Positions 7,626 through 12,450 of a stretch of 12,450 nt of DNA are shown here, piece by piece. The notes under the pieces were generated by a model, which worked only from the letters and a program-made list of their open reading frames with translations, ran no database searches and had not been told where the DNA came from. The stretch comes from Coriobacteriaceae bacterium (GTDB lineage Bacteria; Actinomycetota; Coriobacteriia; Anaerosomatales; D1FN1-002). Position 1 is the stretch's first letter. Every line of letters begins with the position of its first letter. The DNA is taken from contig PNNM01000031.1 in NCBI GenBank assembly GCA_013824215.1, forward strand, positions 1 to 12,450, read 5' to 3'. The translations under genes and the position numbers were made by a program.

Positions 7626-7636
7626 TTCGCTTGCGG

Positions 7637-7642
7637 TATCCT
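7637..7642 (+). promoter_or_regulatory. Candidate -10 element for argS
   Basis: TATCCT in CGGTATCCTATG would start transcription about 25-30 nt before the argS GTG. No good -35 is seen at 17 bp, where the DNA is the right arm of the hairpin. The context resembles the htrA -10 (GGTATACT), and both leaders then contain AGCCCCACAG. Confidence 0.4.
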
Positions 7643-7674
7643 ATGCACCTGCCGAGCCCCACAGGAGCGCTCTC

Positions 7675-9384
7675 GTGAGAGACAAGGTCGCACAGCTCGT
7701 CGCCGAGGCGCTGACCGCCGCCGTCGAGGCTGACGAGATCGCGCTCGATCCCATCCCCACAGTCGAGGTGGAGCGTCCCCGCGACCCGGCGCACGGCGAC
7801 TGGGCGACCAACGTGGCACTGAAGTCGGCCAAGGCCGCCGGGATGCAGCCGCGGGTCCTTGCCGAGGCGATCGCGGCGCGCATGGCCGCGCACCCGGACA
7901 TCGACGGCACGCCCGAGGTCGCCGGCCCCGGCTTCATCAACCTGCGCCTGTCGCCCGCGGCCCTGCAGCGCGTCGTGACGGACGTGCGCTCCGCGGGCGC
8001 GGCGTTCGGGCGCGTGGACCTCGGCGGCGGCAAGCGCGTCCAGGTCGAGTTCGTCTCGGCCAACCCGGTGGGCCCGATGCACGTCGGCCACGGCCGCTGG
8101 GCGGCGCTCGGCGACAGCATGGCGCGTGTGCTGGAACATGCCGGCTGGCAGGTCCAGCGCGAGTTCTACGTCAACGACTCCGGTGTGCAGATGGATATCT
8201 TCGGCGCGAGCGTGGCTGCGCGCTACCTCGAGGCGTGCGGGCGCGAGGCGGCGTTCCCTGAGGAGGGCTATCGCGGCGCCTACATCGCCGAGGTCGCTGC
8301 CGAGATCCGCGAGCAGGAGGGCGACGCGCTCGCTGGCCTGCCGCTGCCTGAGCTGGCCGTGCGCTGCCGCGAACTCGGCTACGCGCTCGTGCTGGAGAAC
8401 CACCTGAAGCGCGTGCTGCACGGGATGGGTGTGGACTTCGACGTCTGGTTCTCGGAGCGCACGCTGCACGCGCCGGGTGCCAACGGGGGGCCGAGCGAGA
8501 TCGAGCAGGCGATCGCGCGCCTGCGCGAGCTAGGGCACATCTTCGAGCACGAGGGCGCCATCTGGTTCCGTTCCACCGGCTTCGGCGACGACAAGGACCG
8601 TGTGCTGCGCAAGTCGGACGGGGAGTACACGTATTTCGCCGCCGACGTCGCCTACCACTGGGACAAGTTCGACGTGCGCGGTTTCGACCGCGTCATCGAC
8701 ATCTGGGGCGCCGACCACCACGGCTATGTGGCGCGCATGAAGGCGGCGGCCGCGGCACTCGGCCATCCCGGCAAGCTCGATCTGGTCATCGGCCAGCTGG
8801 TGAACCTGTATCGCGACGGCGAGGCCGTGCGTATGAGCAAGCGCACCGGCGAGATGGTCACCTTCGAGGAGCTGCTCGACGAGGTGGGCGCCGACGCCGC
8901 CCGCTACTGGTTCCTGCGCCGCAGCACCGACCAGCAGGTGGACTTCGACATCGGGGTGGCCAAGGAGCAGTCCGCCGAGAACCCCGTCTACTACGTGCAG
9001 TATGCGCACGCGCGCATCTGCTCGATCCTGCGCAAGGCTGCCGGGGCCGACACCGCCGACGAGACGGTCGATATCGCGGCGGTGGCGCCCGCGGGCGCGG
9101 ACCTCTCCCTGCTCGCCGAGGACGCGGAGCTGACCCTGCTGCGCAAACTCGCCGAGCTGTCCGAGGTCGTCGAGTTGGCCGCTCGCGATCTTGCACCGCA
9201 CAAGCTCACGCGCTTTGCCGAGGACCTGGCGGCGACGTTCCACCAGTTCTACACGGTCTGCAAGGTGGTCCAGCCGGGCCAGCCGGACCTGACGGCCGCA
9301 CGCCTTGCGCTCGTCGACGCCACCCGCATCGTGCTTGCCACCACGCTCGGCCTGCTGGGAGTCAGTGCGCCTGAGCGCATGTAA
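7675..9384 (+). CDS. argS: Arginyl-tRNA synthetase
   Basis: This is a class I aminoacyl-tRNA synthetase that charges tRNA-Arg with arginine using ATP, in the cytoplasm. The 569-residue length is usual. The N-terminal Add1-type domain (about 1-110) contains DPAHGDWATNVAL. The catalytic domain has EFVSANPVGPMHVGHGR with the HIGH signature as H136-V-G-H139. This is followed by FYVNDSGVQM, the DKDRVLRKSDGEYTYFAADVAYH block, and WGADHHGYVARMKAA. The KMSKS-equivalent loop is VRMSKRTGE (MSK at 387-389). The C-terminal helical anticodon-binding domain has VYYVQYAHARICSI and ends with LGLLGVSAPERM, a standard family terminus. The GTG start follows AGGAG by 7 nt. The gene is transcribed alone and converges on the HEPN gene. 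Confidence 0.98.
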   Translation: MRDKVAQLVAEALTAAVEADEIALDPIPTVEVERPRDPAHGDWATNVALKSAKAAGMQPRVLAEAIAARMAAHPDIDGTPEVAGPGFINLRLSPAALQRVVTDVRSAGAAFGRVDLGGGKRVQVEFVSANPVGPMHVGHGRWAALGDSMARVLEHAGWQVQREFYVNDSGVQMDIFGASVAARYLEACGREAAFPEEGYRGAYIAEVAAEIREQEGDALAGLPLPELAVRCRELGYALVLENHLKRVLHGMGVDFDVWFSERTLHAPGANGGPSEIEQAIARLRELGHIFEHEGAIWFRSTGFGDDKDRVLRKSDGEYTYFAADVAYHWDKFDVRGFDRVIDIWGADHHGYVARMKAAAAALGHPGKLDLVIGQLVNLYRDGEAVRMSKRTGEMVTFEELLDEVGADAARYWFLRRSTDQQVDFDIGVAKEQSAENPVYYVQYAHARICSILRKAAGADTADETVDIAAVAPAGADLSLLAEDAELTLLRKLAELSEVVELAARDLAPHKLTRFAEDLAATFHQFYTVCKVVQPGQPDLTAARLALVDATRIVLATTLGLLGVSAPERM

Positions 9385-9410
9385 GGCGCCGAGTCGCTGC
9401 TGACGGCGCC
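9385..9410 (+). terminator. Inverted repeat after argS, weak terminator candidate
   Basis: GGCGCCG (9385-9391) and CGGCGCC (9404-9410) can form a 7-bp stem with a 12-nt loop immediately after the argS stop, in the 39-nt gap between convergent genes. There is no T-tract on either side, so the terminator role is inferred from position. Confidence 0.35.
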
Positions 9411-9423
9411 GGTCGAGTCCGTG

Positions 9424-9813
9424 TCACTCGGCCTCGCGGACTGCCGCGACGACTGTCTCGGCTGTCAGGAGCGACGCTCGCGCCTCCTCGGCGGCTGGCT
9501 CGTCCCAGTCACCCGGATACCTCGACTCGACCGCCCATTGGGTGAGTTCGGCCAAGGCCACGAGGTCCATGCGCGCTGCGAGTTCGAGCGTCAGGAGCGC
9601 TCGGAGGGCGAGCAGGTTGTGCGTGCGCGGGAACTCGGTGCCGCGCACGACGAGCGCCGCCTTCAGCGCCTTCTCGGCGGCCTGCTGAGCGTGCCAGCAC
9701 GCGAGGCGCGCCGGCGCCTCGGGATCGGACACGAGGGCTCGCGCGAGCGCGAGTTCCTCCTCGGCGAAGCGGAGCCACCGCCCCGCCTCGGCTGCATCAG
9801 GCGACGCGCTCAT
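9424..9813 (-). CDS. HEPN domain protein, partner of the upstream nucleotidyltransferase
   Basis: This 129-residue all-helical protein is of the HEPN family found beside minimal nucleotidyltransferases (PF05168 type). Diagnostic stretches are GRWLRFAEEELALARAL (11-27), ACWHAQQAAEKALKAAL (38-54), EFPRTHNLLALRALL (60-74) and ESRYPGD (96-102). In characterised MNT/HEPN pairs the HEPN protein is an RNase toxin and the nucleotidyltransferase silences it by adding nucleotides. For this copy that role is inferred. The only Arg-x4-His here is R36-H41 on the QQAAEK helix, not clearly the catalytic Rx4-6H of toxic HEPN RNases, so activity is uncertain. The ATG at 9813 overlaps the end of the nucleotidyltransferase gene by 17 nt, indicating coupled translation. 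Longer in-frame extensions have no ribosome site. Confidence 0.9.
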   Translation of the reverse strand: MSASPDAAEAGRWLRFAEEELALARALVSDPEAPARLACWHAQQAAEKALKAALVVRGTEFPRTHNLLALRALLTLELAARMDLVALAELTQWAVESRYPGDWDEPAAEEARASLLTAETVVAAVREAE

Positions 9814-10417
9814 ACACGATCTCGCCTTCGTGCAAGGCTTCGTGCAGCACGCTGCCTGCAGCGTCACCCCGGCGCTCGATCTCTGCGGGGTCTGTCGGGA
9901 TCACGTCGACCGGCACCGCGAGGTGCCCCAGTGCGACGAGCATCGCGACCGCTGTGGCGTGCTTGTCGGCGACCTTCGGCAACACGACGAGCAGGTCGAA
10001 GTCGCTGCGCTCGTCACCTTCTCCTCTCGCGCGCGAGCCGAACAGCAGTATGCGCAGGGGGTCGAACCCGCTCACGAGGCATTCGATGACCTCAGGCGGG
10101 ACGGAGGTGCTGTGCGCCGTCGTACGCGCGACGTCGATGCGGCGCTCGGCTTCGATCGCCGGGAGCAGCACCTCGGTCACGGCCGGCGCCGAGCGGTCGA
10201 GCTCGTGCAGGACCGCGCGCCCTACGGAACGTCGCGAGGTCACCCCGAGTTCCGCGAGGCGATCGAGAGCGCGGGCAGCTCCCGCGGGGCTCAGATCGGC
10301 CTTCTCGGCGATCTGGCGGCCGGTGAGCGGCGACTCCGCCGAAGCGAGCACGCGCAGGACGGCCGTGCGCCCGGGTCCCCCGAAGAGCTCGTCGATGATC
10401 CCGCTACGTGGCATCAT
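9797..10417 (-). CDS. Winged-helix/minimal nucleotidyltransferase fusion (MNT-type antitoxin)
   Basis: The protein has 206 residues in two parts. Residues 10-70 look like a winged helix-turn-helix, with GPGRTAVLRVL, LTGRQIAEKADLSPAGAARALDRLAELGV and a basic wing SRRSVGRAVLHELD. Residues 108-206 are a minimal nucleotidyltransferase with G127-S128 in LLFGSRARGEGDERSDFDLLVVLP, the metal-binding pair D139 and D141, and the third acidic residue D171 in VDVIPTD, so the active site looks intact. Together with the overlapping HEPN gene it forms an MNT/HEPN toxin-antitoxin-type operon. The fused DNA-binding domain suggests direct autoregulation through the palindrome at 10421-10440. The start is ATG 10417 or the adjacent ATG 10414. 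The promoter geometry leaves almost no leader, so the mRNA is probably leaderless. Confidence 0.9.
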   Translation of the reverse strand: MMPRSGIIDELFGGPGRTAVLRVLASAESPLTGRQIAEKADLSPAGAARALDRLAELGVTSRRSVGRAVLHELDRSAPAVTEVLLPAIEAERRIDVARTTAHSTSVPPEVIECLVSGFDPLRILLFGSRARGEGDERSDFDLLVVLPKVADKHATAVAMLVALGHLAVPVDVIPTDPAEIERRGDAAGSVLHEALHEGEIVYERVA

Positions 10418-10420
10418 GTT

Positions 10421-10440
10421 ATGTATACTAGGGTATACAT
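10421..10440 (-). promoter_or_regulatory. Perfect palindromic operator before the wHTH-nucleotidyltransferase gene
   Basis: ATGTATAC (10421-10428) and GTATACAT (10433-10440) are perfect inverted 8-bp arms around a 4-bp centre. The site covers the -10 and the downstream half of the spacer and ends 3 bp before the start codon, so any protein bound here should block transcription. It is very AT-rich compared with its surroundings. The fused winged helix of the downstream gene is the obvious candidate binder. Confidence 0.75.
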
Positions 10441-10453
10441 TCAGCCGGGTCAA
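10425..10453 (-). promoter_or_regulatory. Promoter of the nucleotidyltransferase-HEPN operon
   Basis: On the minus strand TTGACC (10453-10448), a 17-bp spacer and TAGTAT (10430-10425) form a good sigma-70-type promoter. TAGTAT also fits the TANNNT form common before actinobacterial leaderless genes. The expected transcript start at about 10418-10419 is 1-2 nt before ATG 10417. Confidence 0.65.
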
Positions 10454-10486
10454 CGATCGCTGTGGTGCCAGGTACGCCCGCGATCC

Positions 10487-10753
10487 CTACGTCCCGCGGT
10501 AGACGTTCCGCCGGTGCCCGAGCTTCAGGACCAGCACGAGCAGGCGGTCGTCTTGGATCGTGTACACGATCCGATACGCGCCGACCCGGATACGCCATGC
10601 GTCGTCGGGTCCGCAGAGGTGCTTCGCCCCAACGGGGCGAGGATCGACGCGAAGCGCCTCGATCGCTGGTGAGACGCGGCGCTTGATCGCCGCGTCGAGC
10701 TTCGCGAACTGACGATAGGCGGACGGTCTGAACTCGAGCTCGTAGTGCGGCAT
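10487..10753 (-). CDS. RelE/ParE-superfamily toxin (probable ribosome-dependent mRNA interferase)
   Basis: This 88-residue protein has the compact RelE fold pattern. The N-terminal strand YELEFRPSAYRQFAKLD is followed by the helix pair AAIKRRVSPAIEALRVDPRP, then AKHLCGPDDAWRIRVGAYRIVYTI, and the C-terminal LLVLVLKLGHRRNVYR. R54, R56, R61, R81 and Y85 correspond in placement to the basic and aromatic residues used by RelE for mRNA cleavage in the ribosomal A site, so it is probably an active RNase of the RelE rather than gyrase-targeting ParE branch. It starts 6 nt after the antitoxin stop in the same transcript, the usual antitoxin-first order. No signs of decay. Confidence 0.93.
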   Translation of the reverse strand: MPHYELEFRPSAYRQFAKLDAAIKRRVSPAIEALRVDPRPVGAKHLCGPDDAWRIRVGAYRIVYTIQDDRLLVLVLKLGHRRNVYRGT

Positions 10754-10759
10754 GCGGGG

Positions 10760-11023
10760 CTAGAGCCCGAACTCGCGCTTGATGGACTCCCATGGGATGT
10801 TGTCCTCGCGCGCCTCTAGCAGAGCTTCGTGGGCGTCGGCGATGTCCTCCTCGTCCTCCCAGCGCTCGATGAGCGCGTCGAGCAAGCGCAGTTCGTCGAT
10901 CGAGATCACGGCGGCGACGTCCGCGTCGTGTCTCGTGATGAGCGTGCGCTCGTGCGCATAGGCGGCGCGGTTGATGATATCGGCCAGGTCCTTGCGGGCC
11001 TCGGCCACACTGACTCGTGTCAT
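10760..11023 (-). CDS. Phd/YefM-type antitoxin
   Basis: This 87-residue protein has the Phd/YefM DNA-binding N-terminus: RVSVAEARKDLADIINRAAY (3-22), then RTLITRHDADVAAVISIDEL (26-45). An acidic C-terminal helix follows (WEDEEDIADAHEALLEARED) and it ends IPWESIKREFGL, the part expected to wrap and neutralise the toxin. Such antitoxins are labile and repress their own operon together with the toxin. The ATG follows a perfect AGGAGG by 6 nt (11030-11035). The upstream GTAC array is the likely operator. Longer in-frame starts would run through the promoter and are rejected. Confidence 0.93.
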   Translation of the reverse strand: MTRVSVAEARKDLADIINRAAYAHERTLITRHDADVAAVISIDELRLLDALIERWEDEEDIADAHEALLEAREDNIPWESIKREFGL

Positions 11024-11026
11024 GAT

Positions 11027-11057
11027 GTACCTCCTGTACGGAATGTACAGAAAGTAC
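11027..11057 (-). promoter_or_regulatory. Four GTAC boxes at exact 9-bp period, antitoxin operator candidate
   Basis: GTAC occurs at 11027, 11036, 11045 and 11054, each separated by 5 bp, so every box is exactly 9 bp from the next. The central pair extends to the inverted repeat CTGTAC-N5-GTACAG (11034-11050). The array covers the -10, the transcript start and the ribosome site of the Phd/YefM-RelE operon, the expected place for autorepression by antitoxin and toxin-antitoxin complex. Confidence 0.75.
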
Positions 11058-11080
11058 ACGATGAACCCGACCTTGTGCAA
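11051..11080 (-). promoter_or_regulatory. Promoter of the Phd/YefM-RelE operon
   Basis: On the minus strand TTGCAC (11080-11075), an 18-bp spacer and TACTTT (11056-11051) would start transcription near 11044, leaving a leader of about 20 nt with the AGGAGG site. TACATT nine bases further on is an alternative -10 without a matching -35. Confidence 0.55.
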
Positions 11081-11227
11081 CCGGCCACGTGGCGGGTGTC
11101 TACGCGACCCCGGCGAGGATCCCTCGATGTATGGCGGATAATCCTCCACGGCGTGAATGATCGTACCGATGCGAGGTTGCGGTCCGCGCAGCCCGTTGAC
11201 TCCGTGGCACACCTGAGGGGAGCAGCC

Positions 11228-12241
11228 TTGGACCGGACCATCACAGTAGTCATCCCGGCGCTCGATGAGGCCGCGCGGCTTCCTGGGCTGCTCGACGCGC
11301 TGGAGCGGCAGACCCGCAGGCCGGACGCGGTCATCCTCGCCGACGCCGGCTCGATCGACGGCACGCGCGAGATCGCGGCGGCCCGAGACGTGCTCGTGGT
11401 CGACGGCGGCAGGCCCGCAGCGGGCCGCAACGCCGGCGCCCGCGTCGCCACGACCGATCTCATCCTGTTCCTCGACGCCGACGTGGTGCTCGAGGACGGC
11501 GCGATCGCCGCGATGCTCGACGAGTTCGCGGAGCGCGATCTCGTCGTCGCCTCGGCGTTCATCGAGCCCGTCGAGCGCGACGCCGCCTACGTGTTCGCGT
11601 GCGAGGTCGTGAACTTCTACCTCGAGGTGATGCAGTACGTGGCGCCGCACGCGCCCGGCTTCTGCATCCTGGCGACGCGGGAGGTGCATGAGGCGATCGG
11701 CGGTTTCGACGAGGATCTCATGCTCGCCGAGGACCACGACTACGTCACCCGCGCCGCCGAGCACGGCCGCTTCCGTATGCTGCGCTCGGTCCGCGTGCGC
11801 ACCTCCATGCGGCGGATCGCCAAGGAGGGTCTGGTGCGGCTCGCGTTCAAGTACCTCTACTGCGAGCTGCTCGTCATGACGGGCCAGCGGATCGTCGAGG
11901 CGCCGTTCGACTACGAGTTCGCGGCGTTCGGACCGGTCGAGAGCGTGGAATCACGCGGCGCTGTCGCGGTGTTGCGCGAGCGTCTCTCGACGCTGTCCGA
12001 GACCCTGCAGGTGATGTCGGTCGAAGGGCGCGACGCGCTGCGCGAGATCGGTGAGACCGAGATCGACCTGCCGCTGCTCGAGCGTGCTCTCGCCCGGGTG
12101 CGCACGGACGACGTGCGCGCGCTCGAGCACTACGTGAGCGTGCGCGTGCGACTCGTGCGGCGCGGGCAGGCGCGCGTGCTCGGGCGCGTCCGGCGCGCGG
12201 CGGGCAGCATCTGGCGGGAGCTGACGCGCTCGGCGGGGTGA
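11228..12241 (+). CDS. Family 2 glycosyltransferase (GT-A fold) with C-terminal helical extension
   Basis: This enzyme should transfer a sugar from a nucleotide-sugar donor, probably at the inner face of the membrane; donor and acceptor cannot be told. In the 337-residue protein, TVVIPALDEAARLPGLL (6-22) is the GT2 N-terminal strand and helix, and ADAGSIDGT (38-46) is the nucleotide-binding loop. LFLDADVVL carries the D83-x-D85 metal site, and LAEDHDYVTRA carries E168-D169, the usual ED acid site. Residues 202-220 (LVRLAFKYLYCELLVMTGQ) may dip into the membrane. Residues 230-337 are helical, basic toward the end, and match no domain I know. The TTG start is preferred because GAGGGGAG (11215-11222) lies 5 nt upstream. 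GTG 11204 is the alternative but lacks a site. The gene is monocistronic, with its neighbour convergent 11 nt away. Confidence 0.88.
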   Translation: MDRTITVVIPALDEAARLPGLLDALERQTRRPDAVILADAGSIDGTREIAAARDVLVVDGGRPAAGRNAGARVATTDLILFLDADVVLEDGAIAAMLDEFAERDLVVASAFIEPVERDAAYVFACEVVNFYLEVMQYVAPHAPGFCILATREVHEAIGGFDEDLMLAEDHDYVTRAAEHGRFRMLRSVRVRTSMRRIAKEGLVRLAFKYLYCELLVMTGQRIVEAPFDYEFAAFGPVESVESRGAVAVLRERLSTLSETLQVMSVEGRDALREIGETEIDLPLLERALARVRTDDVRALEHYVSVRVRLVRRGQARVLGRVRRAAGSIWRELTRSAG

Positions 12242-12252
12242 GGCGAGGGCGC

Positions 12253-12450
12253 TCACGCGTCCCAGTCGTCGGGCAGCTCGCCGGTCACGAGCACCCGCAG
12301 CAACGAGGACGTGCGCTCCACACTGAAAGCCGCCGGGTCGAACTCGCCGCCGTACCAGCGCTTCAGAGCCGCGTGCTCGGGATGCCGAGGATCGGCCATC
12401 GCCTCCACGAACTCGGCGAAACCGGGGATCCCTCCGCAGTCCTCCGGCGG
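12253..12450 (-). CDS. pRiA4b ORF-3-like family protein, C-terminal part (partial)
   Basis: The last 65 residues and TGA stop of a minus-strand gene that continues past the window. The stretch starts PPEDCGGIPGFAEFVEAMAD, followed by PRHPEHAALKRWYGGEFDPAAF. This is the highly recognisable C-terminal signature of the pRiA4b ORF-3-like family (PF07929): PPEDCGG-x-PG-Y/F, then a GGEFDP-A-F motif. The family is named from a plasmid gene, occurs widely in chromosomes and near mobile DNA, and has no established biochemical role. The tail SVERTSSLLRVLVTGELPDDWDA is ordinary. The gene converges on the glycosyltransferase. Its start and N-terminal domain cannot be assessed. Confidence 0.85.
   Translation of the reverse strand, partial: PPEDCGGIPGFAEFVEAMADPRHPEHAALKRWYGGEFDPAAFSVERTSSLLRVLVTGELPDDWDA

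Larger units (their letters stand above)
7353..7674. other. 322-nt divergent intergenic region upstream of argS
   Basis: The region separates the minus-strand zinc-ribbon gene from argS. It holds the ribosome site and -10 candidate of the former (7357-7376). It also has a weak plus-strand promoter candidate, TTGTGC (7474-7479), a 16-bp spacer and TACATT (7496-7501). An inverted repeat CGTTGC/GCAACG spans 7505-7547, a 12-bp hairpin spans 7595-7625, and a -10 candidate for argS lies at 7637. Short open frames here have no ribosome sites and no protein-like composition. No tRNA cloverleaf can be folded. Confidence 0.6.

Noticed and set aside
11084..11093. Palindrome GCCACGTGGC upstream of the TA promoter
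   Set aside because: A single 10-bp GC-rich palindrome is expected by chance in this base composition. It has no second copy and no clear tie to either promoter.
11137..11142. GATAAT as a -10 for the glycosyltransferase
   Set aside because: No -35 at 16-18 bp and the leader would be about 80 nt. Evidence too thin to list as a feature.
1..12450. CRISPR arrays, insertion sequences or attachment sites
   Set aside because: No spaced direct repeats of CRISPR length, no transposase frames and no terminal inverted repeats were seen. The pRiA4b-like fragment alone is not evidence of a mobile element.

Overview
The window is a high-GC, gene-dense bacterial chromosome segment. Frequent GTG/TTG starts, a bacterial complex I operon, an HtrA-RlmH pair and a probably leaderless gene suggest a deep-branching actinobacterium. 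A relative of Coriobacteriia is my guess, from the style of the zinc-ribbon protein and the codon use. No rRNA or other phylogenetic marker is present to settle it.

Layout: (1) 1-4893, + strand: the distal end of a complex I (nuo) operon, holding the last codons of nuoK and then complete nuoL, nuoM and nuoN. These are the three antiporter-like proton-pumping membrane subunits, packed with gaps of 1-5 nt. (2) 4963-6798, + strand: a membrane-anchored HtrA-type serine protease and rlmH, overlapping by 4 nt. (3) 6813-7352, - strand: a tail-anchored protein with an N-terminal zinc-ribbon-like motif and a long acidic Pro-rich linker, function unknown. (4) 7353-7674: a 322-nt gap holding a strong 12-bp hairpin and the probable argS promoter. 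(5) 7675-9384, + strand: argS. (6) 9424-11023, - strand: two toxin-antitoxin-type modules in tandem. The first transcribed is Phd/YefM-RelE. The second is a winged-helix/MNT-nucleotidyltransferase fusion followed by a HEPN protein. Each module has its own promoter overlapped by a striking symmetric repeat (four GTAC boxes at 9-bp period; ATGTATAC-N4-GTATACAT). (7) 11228-12241, + strand: a family-2 glycosyltransferase with an uncharacterised C-terminal extension. (8) 12253 to the window end, - strand: the C-terminal part of a pRiA4b ORF-3-like protein.

The window is mostly core metabolism and translation (respiration, 23S rRNA methylation, Arg-tRNA synthesis), with a small accessory island of two stacked TA-like operons. 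The least conventional items are the wHTH-nucleotidyltransferase/HEPN operon with its palindromic operator and near-leaderless start, the GTAC-array operator, the tail-anchored zinc-ribbon protein, and a tandem repeat in the C-terminus of NuoL. I did not find a convincing wholly new system.
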